64,000 nucleotides of DNA from Cohnella sp. GbtcB17 (lineage in GTDB: Bacteria; Bacillota; Bacilli; Paenibacillales; Paenibacillaceae). Below, one piece after another: positions 1-8,707 of the stretch (position 1 is its first letter; each line of letters opens with the position of its first letter). Under the pieces are notes generated by a model. The model saw only the letters and a list, made by a program, of their open reading frames with translations, had not been told where the DNA came from and did no database searches. The stretch covers positions 30,194 to 94,193 of the forward strand of contig NZ_JAGXJW010000031.1 in the NCBI RefSeq assembly GCF_019091135.1. The letters are read 5' to 3'. A program made the position numbers and the translations under genes.

Positions 1-36
1 CCCCCGGCCGCCTGGCGGTTCGGGAGCGCCGTCTTT

Positions 37-1317
37 TCAATTCGACAAAATCTCGTTCAGGCGCCGCTCCGCCGCAGCCAGTCCGCTTGCCGGCTCCGTT
101 CGGTTCTGTATGATGCTCTGCAGCTCCTCCGACAAGGCCGTCAACAACGCCGCATACTTGTCCGTCCTGGGCGCCGGCTTCACGGTCCGCTGCGATTGGA
201 CGAACAGCTTGCGATAAGGCAGCGCCTGATAAGCCGCGCTGGTCATGACGGCCGTATTGGCCGGGATATGTCCTGCCTCTCCCCACACGACGCTGCCGAC
301 CTCCGAAAAGTACTTGATAAAAGCCATGGCCGCGTCCCGCTTCGCGTCGGTCGCGTAAGCCGGGATCGCCAGCGTGTGCGAGCTGCCCCAATGCGCCTCG
401 CTTCCGAAAATCGGCGGCAGCGGCATAATGCCCACGTTTAAAGAAGGGTTGGCCAGGTAATGCCCCGCTTCCCAGACGCCGCCGAACCACAGCCCCGCCC
501 GTCCTCGATCGAAGGAGTCCCATGGCGTCTTGTCGTTCAGATCGCTCAAGCCTTCGGCGAACAGCCGCTGGTAGAAGGCGAGCACCCGCACGGCATCATC
601 GCCCGCGATCGCCGCCCGGGTGCCGTCCGGGCTGAGTAAATCGCCGCCCGCCTCATAGTACAGGTCCAGAAACGGCTCCTGAAAATACGGCGTGTTCACG
701 GCCATGGGCTGCACGTCGGGCACCCGATCGCGGATCTGCTTCAACGACCGCACGAAGCCTTCCGGCGTGGCTTCCCCGAGCCGGGGCGTTCCGTCCGCTC
801 CGAGCAACCCGGCTTGGGCCAGAATGTCTTTGTTGTAGTACATCATATGGAAATGCGTATCCAGCGGAATCGCATTATGCTTGCCGCCAAACGCGACGCT
901 GTGCAGGCTGGCCGCATCGATCTCGTCAAAACGAAAGCCGGCCTGCTCCGCCGGCCCGTCAAGCTCCGACAGGCGGCCCGCCTTGACGAGCGGCGACAGC
1001 CGGTCGGCGTGAACGACCGCGACATCGGGCCCGCTGCCGAAGGAGAGCGCGGTGCCGAGCCTGGCGTAGTATTCGTTGGACTCGAGGCGAAGCTGCTTCA
1101 CGAACACGGCATCCTGCGAAGCGTTGAAGTCCCCGATAATGCGCTCGACGAATTCGCCCTCTCCTCCGCCGAACGGATTCCAGAAGGACAGCACCACTGG
1201 CGCGGGGCTGTCTTCGCTCGCTCCGGGCCCTACGCCGCCGCCGGGCGCGGGCGCGCCGAAGCAGCCCGTCAGCAGCAGGCACAGCGAGATTGCCGGCAAA
1301 CCCGCGCGCTTTCGCAT
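37..1317 (-). CDS. ABC transporter sugar-binding lipoprotein (family 1), second copy of the operon
   Basis: A 426-residue extracellular solute-binding protein. A short signal peptide ends in a lipobox (LLTGC, Cys19), so it should be a membrane-anchored sugar receptor. The body has the family 1 fold signatures, for example FWNPFGGGEG near the N-terminus and the shared motif PLDTHFHM. By eye it is more than half identical to the first gene of the same operon (6646-7986), including NTPYFQEPF and MPLPPIFGS. It lies 56 bp after the YesN-type regulator gene, on the same strand. It could be a redundant receptor, one with shifted ligand range, or a binding protein feeding the adjacent sensor kinase. 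The family call is firm; the substrate is unknown. Confidence 0.93.
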   Translation of the reverse strand: MRKRAGLPAISLCLLLTGCFGAPAPGGGVGPGASEDSPAPVVLSFWNPFGGGEGEFVERIIGDFNASQDAVFVKQLRLESNEYYARLGTALSFGSGPDVAVVHADRLSPLVKAGRLSELDGPAEQAGFRFDEIDAASLHSVAFGGKHNAIPLDTHFHMMYYNKDILAQAGLLGADGTPRLGEATPEGFVRSLKQIRDRVPDVQPMAVNTPYFQEPFLDLYYEAGGDLLSPDGTRAAIAGDDAVRVLAFYQRLFAEGLSDLNDKTPWDSFDRGRAGLWFGGVWEAGHYLANPSLNVGIMPLPPIFGSEAHWGSSHTLAIPAYATDAKRDAAMAFIKYFSEVGSVVWGEAGHIPANTAVMTSAAYQALPYRKLFVQSQRTVKPAPRTDKYAALLTALSEELQSIIQNRTEPASGLAAAERRLNEILSN

Positions 1318-1373
1318 CGCGTGCTCACGCTCCTCTCATTCGTTTTCCCCGTTCGGCAAACGGTTACAAATCT

Positions 1374-2969
1374 TCACGGCCCGGTATCGATCGATGCGTC
1401 CCGGTGCAGGGCGCGATATTCCGAAGGAGACAGCCCCGTTATTTTTTTGAACACCTTCGAGAAATACTTGGGATCCGGAATGCCGACCAGGCTGCCGACG
1501 TCTCCCGTTCTCATCTCTTGCCTGAGCAGCTCTTTGGCGTTGTCGATGCGAATCCGCGTCAGGTACTCGAGGAAGCTCTCGCCGACTTCCTTCTTGAACA
1601 AATTCGCGAAGTAGTTTTTGCTCAGGTGCACGAGGCCGCTTATAAATTGGAGCGAAATCTCGCGGTCGTAATATTGCCTGATATACTGGGTCGCCTTGAC
1701 GATGCTGTTGCGGTCGCTGTTGTACATGCCGGCGATATGACGCACCAGCGCTTCGAACGACTGCTTGAACCACGCCCTGCTCTCTTCGACCGTCTCCAGC
1801 CTGGACAACTGGTCGTAATACTGCCTTTTCAGCTCCGTCACTTGACGGTCGTCGTTCGCCACGTCCGGCCATAGCGTCGTCAGGATCATGAGCAGCTCGA
1901 AGGTGATGATATGCGCCAGATCGGGATCGCGGCGAACGGACAACCGATCGAACAGCGCATCCAGGTATGCCGCGAGCTCGGCGGATTGGAACGCGTACAC
2001 CATCGACTGAATCTGGCTGGTACCGATGCGGATCGGCTCCGCATGCTCCGCCGGCACGCGCTTGTCGTCGGTGCCGTGGACGATGACGCGGCCGCTTCCG
2101 AGGAACATTTTTTGCTTGGCAGCTTCCGCCGCCTGGGCGTAGGACGCCTTCAGCTCCGCCCAAGCCCCGATGCGCCCCCCGATGCCGATCGCCGCCTTCA
2201 AGCCGCACTCGTCCAGGAGCAAGCCAATAAGCGCCTCCGCATGCCGCTTGACGCGTTCGAGCCCCGCTCCCGCCGCATGCTTGCCCGCGTCGCACAAGAC
2301 GCAGACGTCTCCTTGCTTGTCGACAAACGCTTCATAATCGCCGTCGTCCGACGTCCATATCCGGCCGATCGCTTCCCTGACCGCCGCTTGCCGCTCCTCG
2401 AAGCCCTGTCCGGCCGATTGCAGACTGATCAGCAGCACATAAGCCGAGCGAATCGGAGCCAGCCCGGCCCGCGCCGCGCGCTCGTCGCATTCGGCCGGGT
2501 CGCAGGCCGCACCGTCCGCCAGCTCCGCCAGCAGCCGCTCCTTGTGAAGGCGCTCCGCCTGCGGGTCCGAAGTCTCGGCACCGCGCGCCGAGGCATGCAG
2601 CTTGTCCTTCACGCTAAGCAGCGCCTGCTCGAAGTCGCGCGGCATCATATCCGATTTGATCAAATACTCGGAAACGCCGTGCTTGATCGCTTCCTTCGCG
2701 TATTGGAAGTCCTCGAGGTTGCTCAAAATGATAATTTTCATGTCCGGCGCGGTCTTGCGCACCTCGGCGATCAGCTCGATCCCGTCCATCACGGGCATCT
2801 TGATATCGGTAATGAGAATATCGGGCGGCTCGGTCCCGATCAGCGCCAGCGCCTCCCTGCCGTTGGCCGCCTCTCCCGCGAGCCGCAGTCCGATCTTGTC
2901 CCAATCGATCATGGACCGGATGCCGAATCTCACGATCGGCTCATCCTCGACGATCATGACGCGATGCAT
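1374..2969 (-). CDS. YesN-type response regulator, AraC family
   Basis: A 531-residue two-component regulator. The receiver domain covers about residues 1-120, with phosphoacceptor Asp55 in LITDIKMP and the acidic pair in VEDEP. A long middle region of the YesN kind follows, then a C-terminal AraC double helix-turn-helix at about 425-525 (KNYFANLFKK, PKYFSKVFKK). The start is supported by AAGGAGG shortly upstream. It lies 17 bp after the YesM-like kinase gene, its obvious partner, and should activate the neighbouring sugar transporter genes. The signal is unknown. Confidence 0.95.
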   Translation of the reverse strand: MHRVMIVEDEPIVRFGIRSMIDWDKIGLRLAGEAANGREALALIGTEPPDILITDIKMPVMDGIELIAEVRKTAPDMKIIILSNLEDFQYAKEAIKHGVSEYLIKSDMMPRDFEQALLSVKDKLHASARGAETSDPQAERLHKERLLAELADGAACDPAECDERAARAGLAPIRSAYVLLISLQSAGQGFEERQAAVREAIGRIWTSDDGDYEAFVDKQGDVCVLCDAGKHAAGAGLERVKRHAEALIGLLLDECGLKAAIGIGGRIGAWAELKASYAQAAEAAKQKMFLGSGRVIVHGTDDKRVPAEHAEPIRIGTSQIQSMVYAFQSAELAAYLDALFDRLSVRRDPDLAHIITFELLMILTTLWPDVANDDRQVTELKRQYYDQLSRLETVEESRAWFKQSFEALVRHIAGMYNSDRNSIVKATQYIRQYYDREISLQFISGLVHLSKNYFANLFKKEVGESFLEYLTRIRIDNAKELLRQEMRTGDVGSLVGIPDPKYFSKVFKKITGLSPSEYRALHRDASIDTGP

Positions 2970-2986
2970 GCGCCCCCCCCTCCTTC

Positions 2987-4786
2987 CTAAGTCATCAAGG
3001 GCAGCCGAATTTGGATGCGCGTGCCCACGCCGAGCTCGCTCTGTATCCGGATGCCGTATCCCTGCCCGCAGATGAGCTTGATCCGCTCGTCGACGTTGGC
3101 CAGGCCGATCCCGCCCGGCTTATCCTTGCCGCCCCCCGGCTGCTCGAGCATTCGCTGCGCCGCCTTCGGATCCATGCCGCCGCCCGGCTCGCGGGCGCAC
3201 GCGATCTCGATCCGGCCGCCGCTCTCGCGGCCCTCGAAGGCGTGCAGGATCGCATTCTCGATCGGCGGCTGCAAGATGAGCTTCGGCGTGCGGAGCAGCC
3301 GGACCTCATCGGCCATCTCGACGGACGTCTCGATGTTGAAGTTGAAGCGGAACTGCTGGATGCCGAGGTAGCAGCGGACATGCTCGATTTCCTCCTCGAC
3401 GGTCACCGTCTCCTCGCCCTTGCCGAGACTGATGCGGAGAAGCCGGGAGAGCAGGCTGACCATCTCCGCCGCGTGGTTCGCCTTTTGAATCAATGCCGTC
3501 CACTTGATGATATCAAGCGTATTATACAGGAAATGCGGGTTGATTTGCGCCTGCAGCGCCTTCAGCTCCGCCACCCGCTTCTGATCCTGCTCGACATAGA
3601 CGGCGTTCAGCAGCTCGTCGATCCGCGCGACCATCGCATTGAAGTTGCCGCCCAGCTCGTCGAACTCGTCGTACCTGCGCTTCGTCTGGTAACGCGTGGA
3701 CAGCTCGCCGTCCATGACGCGCTTCATGAGCCGGATCATCTTGAGGATCGGCTTCGTGATCGAGCCGGCGAGCACGATCGCCGCGATGATCGAGAAGGCG
3801 ATGCAGAACAGGGCGATCAGCAATATAATCTGCAGGAGCCTGTCGGAATCCTGGTACAGCGCGGACTTGGAAATGACGTTGACGACCATCCAGTCGTTTG
3901 TCGCGAGCTTTTTGACGTTGACGATCAGCTTGTCGCCCCCGTACTTCAGCGGAAACTTCAGCTCCCCGGCGCCCGCTCCCGCGATCTGCGCGTAGCCCCG
4001 CTCGCCGAGCACCTCGGACACCGATCGCCCGATCATCGCGCTGTCCGGATAGGAGACGAGCCGGCCGCCGCCGTCGACGATGAAGCTCTGCAGGTCCCGG
4101 TTGTTGCTCGCGGCTTTCGAGACGAGCTCCTTGATGACATCCTCGCGAATGTCGAGCACGGCGGCGATGCCGAGCGGGCTGCCGTCCGATATTTTATAGA
4201 GCTGCTTGGCGAGCGAAAAGACGTATGTGCTCTGCGAATTCAGACTGTCCACGTAGGTGCCGTAGCGCGTCGGATACCAGTGGAAGTCGCCGTCGTCCAG
4301 CGTCCGGAGGAAGGGGCGCGACTCTTTTTCCGAACGCTCGCTCCAGCGGTAGATGCCTTTGATATAGTGCCGATCGGATATGAACGATATCGATTGCACA
4401 TCCTGGTTGATCGCCACGATCGTGGACAGCTTCGTGGTCAGCGACAGGCTGTCGAGGTCGTACTGCGCCGGATCGGCATCGCTCAGCTTGCGCAGCATCG
4501 AGACGATCTCCGCGTTGCCGAGCACCTGCATCATCATTTCCTTGTAGATGCCAAGGCGCGTGTCCAGATTGTCGGCGGTCTGATCGAGCAGATGCTCCGA
4601 GTATTCGGTCGCCTTCTCGTTGATCGTCGATCTGGAGATCGAAAACGAAATAATCCCCATGACTACGAGCGGCGTCAAAGAGAACAGAAATAAAAGCAGC
4701 ATCCACTTGGCGCGCATGCTGCTTTTCCATATGCGTATCGGCGGCCAAACGCGTCTCCGGAGAGGCGCTTCGGGTTCAAGGTTCAT
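2987..4786 (-). CDS. YesM-type sensor histidine kinase
   Basis: A 599-residue membrane sensor kinase. One membrane segment is near residues 28-50 and a second near 315-340; the roughly 260-residue extracytoplasmic part between them is cache-like. A HAMP linker follows, then the His_kinase domain with phosphoacceptor His418 in QINPHFLYNTL. The C-terminal ATPase domain shows the N-box (PPIENAILHAF) and a GIGLANV G-box. It lies between the permease genes and its YesN regulator with short gaps, so it is probably one transcript. The likely ligand is a sugar or a loaded binding protein; this is inferred from context. Confidence 0.95.
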   Translation of the reverse strand: MNLEPEAPLRRRVWPPIRIWKSSMRAKWMLLLFLFSLTPLVVMGIISFSISRSTINEKATEYSEHLLDQTADNLDTRLGIYKEMMMQVLGNAEIVSMLRKLSDADPAQYDLDSLSLTTKLSTIVAINQDVQSISFISDRHYIKGIYRWSERSEKESRPFLRTLDDGDFHWYPTRYGTYVDSLNSQSTYVFSLAKQLYKISDGSPLGIAAVLDIREDVIKELVSKAASNNRDLQSFIVDGGGRLVSYPDSAMIGRSVSEVLGERGYAQIAGAGAGELKFPLKYGGDKLIVNVKKLATNDWMVVNVISKSALYQDSDRLLQIILLIALFCIAFSIIAAIVLAGSITKPILKMIRLMKRVMDGELSTRYQTKRRYDEFDELGGNFNAMVARIDELLNAVYVEQDQKRVAELKALQAQINPHFLYNTLDIIKWTALIQKANHAAEMVSLLSRLLRISLGKGEETVTVEEEIEHVRCYLGIQQFRFNFNIETSVEMADEVRLLRTPKLILQPPIENAILHAFEGRESGGRIEIACAREPGGGMDPKAAQRMLEQPGGGKDKPGGIGLANVDERIKLICGQGYGIRIQSELGVGTRIQIRLPLMT

Positions 4787-4809
4787 GCCTCCAGCCTCTT
4801 CTCTTGCGA

Positions 4810-5622
4810 TTATCCCTTCACGCCGGACATGGATACCCCTTGCACGATGTGCCGCTGCAGCAGCACGAATACGAGGATGGTCGGGATCGCCGCGATCGCG
4901 CTGGCCGCCATAATCAGGTTCAGGGACATCGTATTATTCGACAGGAAGGTCGGCAGCCCTGCCGAGAGAATCATATTTTCCGCGGAGGTGATCGACAGGT
5001 ACGGCCACAGGAAGTTGTTCCACGATAAAATGAAATAGAAGATGCCGACGGAGATCATCGCCGAACGCGTCAACGGCAGGCACACGCGCCACCACAGCCC
5101 GAAGCTGCGGCTGCCGTCGATCTGCGCGGCCTCCAGATAATCCCGGGGCACGCCGTCCATGAACTGCTTGAGCAGCAGGATGCCGATCGGATTGGTCAGG
5201 CCCGGCAGGATGATCGCCCATATATTGTCGATGAGCTTGAGATGAAGCGCGGTCTCGTAGAGCGGGATCAGGATGGCCTCCGTCGGGATGAGCAGTCCGG
5301 ACGCGATCAGGACAAAGAAAATGCCACGCGTCTTAAAGGGAAGCTTGGAAAACGAGAAGGCCGCGAGCGAGCTGAACAGGACGGCGATGATCGTCGTGAG
5401 AAAGCCGATGACGACGCTGTTCCATGTCCAGCGCAAAATTTGCGAATCGCGGATGACCTTCGCGTAGTTGTCGGCGTTCAGGCCCGACCAGTCCACCCAA
5501 TCGGACAGCGAATACACGGTCGTGCCGTCGGGCTTCAGCGAGACGAGCAGCATCCAGACGAGCGGGAAAACGAACAGCAGCGCCAGCAGCGCCGCCGCGA
5601 TATTCAAAAACCACCTTTTCAT
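4810..5622 (-). CDS. Sugar ABC transporter permease, MalG type
   Basis: A 270-residue inner-membrane permease with about six hydrophobic segments. The cytoplasmic EAA loop that docks the ATPase is present (EAAQIDGSRSF, then LPLTRSAM), and the C-terminus ends in the typical GVSMSGVKG. It pairs with the MalF-type permease 12 bp upstream and with the lipoprotein at 6646-7986. No ATPase gene is nearby. Confidence 0.95.
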   Translation of the reverse strand: MKRWFLNIAAALLALLFVFPLVWMLLVSLKPDGTTVYSLSDWVDWSGLNADNYAKVIRDSQILRWTWNSVVIGFLTTIIAVLFSSLAAFSFSKLPFKTRGIFFVLIASGLLIPTEAILIPLYETALHLKLIDNIWAIILPGLTNPIGILLLKQFMDGVPRDYLEAAQIDGSRSFGLWWRVCLPLTRSAMISVGIFYFILSWNNFLWPYLSITSAENMILSAGLPTFLSNNTMSLNLIMAASAIAAIPTILVFVLLQRHIVQGVSMSGVKG

Positions 5623-5634
5623 GCGAATCTCTCC

Positions 5635-6555
5635 TCATCCGTCTTTCCGGTCGGTCAATTTAAACTGGATCGCGGCAATCATCAGCATGATGACGCAGAA
5701 GACGATCGACTGCGCGGAAGCGAGACCGAACATGTCCTTCTTGAAGCCGGTCACATAGATGTAGCGGATCATCGTATTCGTCGAGTCGCCGGGTCCGCCG
5801 CCCGTCATGATCTGCACCTGGCCGAACAGCTTGAGGCTGGCGATGACCTGGTAGAAAATCTGGATTTTCATGACGCTGGACAGGCCGGGCATCGTGATAT
5901 GACGGAATCGCTGCCAGGCGCCCGCCCCGTCGATCTTGGCCGCTTCGTAATGATCGGGGGGAATCTCCTGAAGGCCGGCCAGAAACAGGACCATGACAAA
6001 CCCGACTGTCCACCAGTCCGTCACGATGGTGATCGCCCACCAGACGAGCCCCCGGTCGGTCAGCCAGTTAAGCTCGCCTGCGCCCAGCAAGCCGAGCAGG
6101 GCGTTGACCGGACCGTTTTTCGCGTCGAACAGATGCAGCCAGATAAAGCTGATGACCGATACGGAGAGGACGTAGGGCAGGAAAAAGGCGGAGCGGATCG
6201 CCGTTCGGAACCAAATGCGCTCGTTGATGAGGAGGGCGAGGACCAGCCCCAGCGCGATGACGGTAGGCGTGCACAGCAGCACGAAGTAAAAGGAATGCCA
6301 CAAGTAGACGTAAAAATCGGGATTGTTGAAAATTTTATCGTAGTTCGCGATGCCGACGTACTTCTCCATTCCCCGTATGCCCCAGACGTGCAGGCTCATC
6401 CATATGCCGCGGCAGACCGGCCACAAATAAAATACGGCGAAAGGAATCAGAAAAGGAATCAAATACAATACGGCCTTCAATTCGGTCCGCAGGCGCAGCG
6501 GCTCGCGTCTTCGCAAAGCAACGGAGGCTTTGCGTCCAGTGATTTGCGTCTCCAT
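5635..6555 (-). CDS. Sugar ABC transporter permease, MalF type
   Basis: A 306-residue permease with a short charged N-terminus, then six or so membrane helices starting at FLIPFAVFYLWPV. The EAA loop reads EAAKIDGAGAWQRF followed by ITMPGL. It is the first permease after the binding-protein gene and partners the MalG-type permease downstream. An inverted repeat separates it from the lipoprotein gene (6589-6636). This is family-level certainty only; the sugar is not predictable from the sequence. Confidence 0.95.
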   Translation of the reverse strand: METQITGRKASVALRRREPLRLRTELKAVLYLIPFLIPFAVFYLWPVCRGIWMSLHVWGIRGMEKYVGIANYDKIFNNPDFYVYLWHSFYFVLLCTPTVIALGLVLALLINERIWFRTAIRSAFFLPYVLSVSVISFIWLHLFDAKNGPVNALLGLLGAGELNWLTDRGLVWWAITIVTDWWTVGFVMVLFLAGLQEIPPDHYEAAKIDGAGAWQRFRHITMPGLSSVMKIQIFYQVIASLKLFGQVQIMTGGGPGDSTNTMIRYIYVTGFKKDMFGLASAQSIVFCVIMLMIAAIQFKLTDRKDG

Positions 6556-6588
6556 TCGCCATTCTCCTTAAGCAGGCTTTCTATGAAG

Positions 6589-6636
6589 CGGGAGAGGAGC
6601 CGCAGACGCGTCCGCGCCATGCCGGTTCCTCTCCGC
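6589..6636 (-). other. Intercistronic hairpin between binding-protein and permease genes
   Basis: The arms GCGGGAGAGGAGCCG and CGGTTCCTCTCCGC can pair over about 13 bp across a roughly 19-nt loop. No T-run follows in the direction of transcription, so it resembles an RNA-stabilising or processing hairpin more than a full terminator. Such hairpins after binding-protein genes keep the lipoprotein more abundant than the permeases; that role is inferred here. Confidence 0.6.
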
Positions 6637-6645
6637 CTTTTCTCT

Positions 6646-7986
6646 TTAGTTGTCCAGCACTTCGTTAATCTGCTTTTCCATGTCCTTCAGGCCGTCCTCC
6701 GGCGATTCACTGCCGAAGATGATGTTCTGGAGCGACTCCGCGATCGTCGTGACGATCGTCGTGTATTTATCCGTCTGCGGCGCGAACTTGACCGTCTTCT
6801 GCGCTTCGATAAACTGGTCGCGGTACGGCAGGCTCTTGTATTCGTCGCTCGCCGTGACGTTGGCGTTGGCCGGCACGTGGCCCGCTTTGCCCCAGGTCGA
6901 GCCTCCGACTTCGGAGAAATACTTCATGAACTTCGCGGACGCTTCCTGCTTCTCCGCGGACACGTAGGAAGGAACGACGAGCAGGTGCGAGCTGGCCCAG
7001 TGCGTCTGGCTGCCGAAGATCGGCGGCAACGGCATCGCGCCGATGTTTTTGGACGCGTCGCCGAGCAGCACGCCCGCTTCCCAGACACCGCCGAACCAGA
7101 AGGCCGCCTTGCCGTTGCTGAAGCTGTCCCACGGATTTTTATCGTTCAGGTCGGCATATTTGTTCTTGTAGACGTCCATGTAGAACTTCAGCACGGACAG
7201 CGCCTTGTCGTTGTTGATCGCGGCCTTCGTCATGTCGGCGTTCAGAATGTCTCCGCCCGCCTCGTAGTACAAGTTCAGGAACGGCTCCTGGAAATAGGGC
7301 GTATTGACCGCGAGCGCCTGAATGTCAGGCACCTTCGATTGAATTTGCGCAAGCGTCTTCTCGAATCCTTCCGGCGTCATTTCTCCCAGCTTGGGCGTGC
7401 CGTCTTCGTTCAGCATATCGGCCTGTTTCAGCAGGTCCTTATTGTAGTAGAACATATGAAAGTGCGTGTCCAGCGGCACGGCGTAAGGCTTGCCGTCGTA
7501 AGTGACGCTCCGCAGGTTGGATGCCGTGATCTGCGACAGATCGAAGCCGACCTTGGAGGCCAGGTCGTCGACCGGTACGATCTGCTTCGCCTTCACGAAG
7601 GGCGAGATGCGGTCCACGTGCGCCACCGCCACGTCCGGTCCCTTGCCTGAGGATAGCGCCGTGCCGAGCTTCGCGTAATATTCATTGGACTCCAGGCGAA
7701 GCTGCTTGACGACGACTTCCTTTTGCGAATCGTTGAAGCCCTTGATGATCTGGTCGACGAAGTCGCCCTCGCCGCCGCCGAACATGTTCCAGAACGTGAT
7801 CTCGACGGCGCTGCCTGCGTTGCCCGCGCTTGCGGCCTGGCTGGATGCCGGCGCGGATGCGCTGCCGCTCGCCGGCGCGGACGATGCTGCGTTGTTATTG
7901 TTGTTGCCGTTGCCGCAGCCGGCCAGCGCCAGCGTCAGCGCCATGCCCGTCGTCAGGAGCGTTGCGGATTTCTTTTTCATTTTCAC
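6646..7986 (-). CDS. ABC transporter sugar-binding lipoprotein, first gene of operon
   Basis: A family 1 solute-binding lipoprotein of about 446 residues. I chose the GTG at 7986 because AAAGGTGGGG lies 6 nt upstream; the ATG two codons later (7980) is the alternative. The signal peptide ends in LALAGC (Cys24), followed by an Asn/Ala/Ser-rich linker and the mature domain starting near EITFWNMFGGGEG. It is a close paralogue of the protein at 37-1317. It leads the operon of permeases, kinase and regulator. A cre-like sequence lies 46 bp upstream of the start. Confidence 0.93.
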   Translation of the reverse strand: MKMKKKSATLLTTGMALTLALAGCGNGNNNNNAASSAPASGSASAPASSQAASAGNAGSAVEITFWNMFGGGEGDFVDQIIKGFNDSQKEVVVKQLRLESNEYYAKLGTALSSGKGPDVAVAHVDRISPFVKAKQIVPVDDLASKVGFDLSQITASNLRSVTYDGKPYAVPLDTHFHMFYYNKDLLKQADMLNEDGTPKLGEMTPEGFEKTLAQIQSKVPDIQALAVNTPYFQEPFLNLYYEAGGDILNADMTKAAINNDKALSVLKFYMDVYKNKYADLNDKNPWDSFSNGKAAFWFGGVWEAGVLLGDASKNIGAMPLPPIFGSQTHWASSHLLVVPSYVSAEKQEASAKFMKYFSEVGGSTWGKAGHVPANANVTASDEYKSLPYRDQFIEAQKTVKFAPQTDKYTTIVTTIAESLQNIIFGSESPEDGLKDMEKQINEVLDN

Positions 7987-8031
7987 GTATGACCCCACCT
8001 TTATAAGAGATGCGTGCCGAGAAAGCCTCGT

Positions 8032-8045
8032 TGTAAGTGCTTTCT
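8032..8045 (-). promoter_or_regulatory. cre-like (CcpA) site upstream of the first sugar ABC operon
   Basis: TGTAAGTGCTTTCT fits the CcpA operator consensus TGWNANCGNTNWCA except at two positions. It lies between the lipoprotein start and the upstream repeat region. Near-identical sites precede other carbohydrate operons in this window, which supports a shared control. Binding by CcpA is inferred. Confidence 0.5.
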
Positions 8046-8152
8046 TCATGCTTAACTTTAACTGCGGCAGGGCATCCGATGAACCGACGATCAGCCGCTT
8101 CTGATGCGACAAAATACAGATGTTGCCGGCGGTCCCGGTAAGAAAAGGTGGA

Positions 8153-8268
8153 CAATGTTAAGGTCGGTGGCGAAACTTACGGTGGGGCGTAGGGGCGGGG
8201 CAACCTTAGTTGGGGGTGTAGGGCGGGGCAACCTTAGGTGAGGGCGCACGGGGTCGGGCAATCTTAAG
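8153..8268. repeat. G-rich imperfect short repeats, about 29 bp apart
   Basis: The block GGCGGGGCAACCTTAG occurs twice, with CAACCTTA starting at 8201 and 8229, and a degenerate third copy (CAATCTTA) starts at 8259. Spacing is 28 and 30 bp. A CAATGTTA at 8153 may be a further decayed copy. No credible gene covers this stretch, and the runs of G are confined to one strand. Confidence 0.55.
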
Positions 8269-8289
8269 GAGCCGTGTGTTGCTGGTGCG

Positions 8290-8474
8290 GCGTTAAGGCC
8301 CATTTGCGCTTATTGGTACCTTTCCGAGTGTTGTTGTGGGGCGTTAGTGCCCATTTGAGCTTATCGGCACCTATCCGAGTGTTGTTGGCGGGGCGTTAGT
8401 GCCCATTTGCTCTTATCTGCAGCCTTTAGAGTGTTGTTGGTGCGGCGTTAGTGCCCATTTGCGCTTATCGGCAT
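8290..8474. repeat. Tandem array A, unit 51-52 bp
   Basis: Units begin with GCGTTA at 8290, 8341, 8393 and 8445, giving periods of 51, 52 and 52. Each unit carries the core TAGTGCCCATTTGCGCTTAT, then a diverged tail ending in GTGTTGTTGG. GTGCC and GGCAC within a unit could form a small hairpin. The mixed 51/52 period rules out a conserved reading frame. A related array lies at 54143-54290. Confidence 0.85.
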
Positions 8475-8607
8475 GGAGTTGCACGGTTTTTCCGTGTAAC
8501 TCCGCTACCGGTTGCACTTACTATGGGAGTTGTACGGTTTTTCCGTGTAATTTTGCTTCCGGGCGGCACCTGCTACGGGAATTGCACGGTTTTTCCGTGT
8601 TACTCCT
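8475..8607. repeat. Tandem hairpin array B, unit 51-52 bp
   Basis: Three copies of a near-palindrome start at 8475, 8526 and 8578. The first pairs GGAGTTGCACGG with CCGTGTAACTCC around a T5 loop. Copies differ at a few bases. The array begins where array A ends and keeps the same period. The same hairpin recurs at 18033-18112. Confidence 0.85.
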
Positions 8608-8631
8608 GCGTTCGATGCCCTCCCCCAGGCC

Positions 8632-8672
8632 AAAAAGCCGTTCCCAGGCCCGAAGCGCCTGGGAACGGCTTT
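8632..8672 (-). terminator. Rho-independent terminator of the GH93-like gene
   Basis: A long stem: AAAGCCGTTCCCAGGC pairs with GCCTGGGAACGGCTTT around a short loop. On the minus strand it is followed by TTTTTGG. It sits 36 bp past the stop codon of the gene ending at 8708. Confidence 0.9.
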
Positions 8673-8707
8673 GCTCGAATGCCCGGAAGGTTCTTTAATC
8701 CGGCCAA

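Noticed and set aside
5242..7650. Plus-strand open frame of about 800 codons
   Set aside because: Antisense to two permease genes and a lipoprotein gene; its composition is that of a mirror frame and no domain is recognisable.
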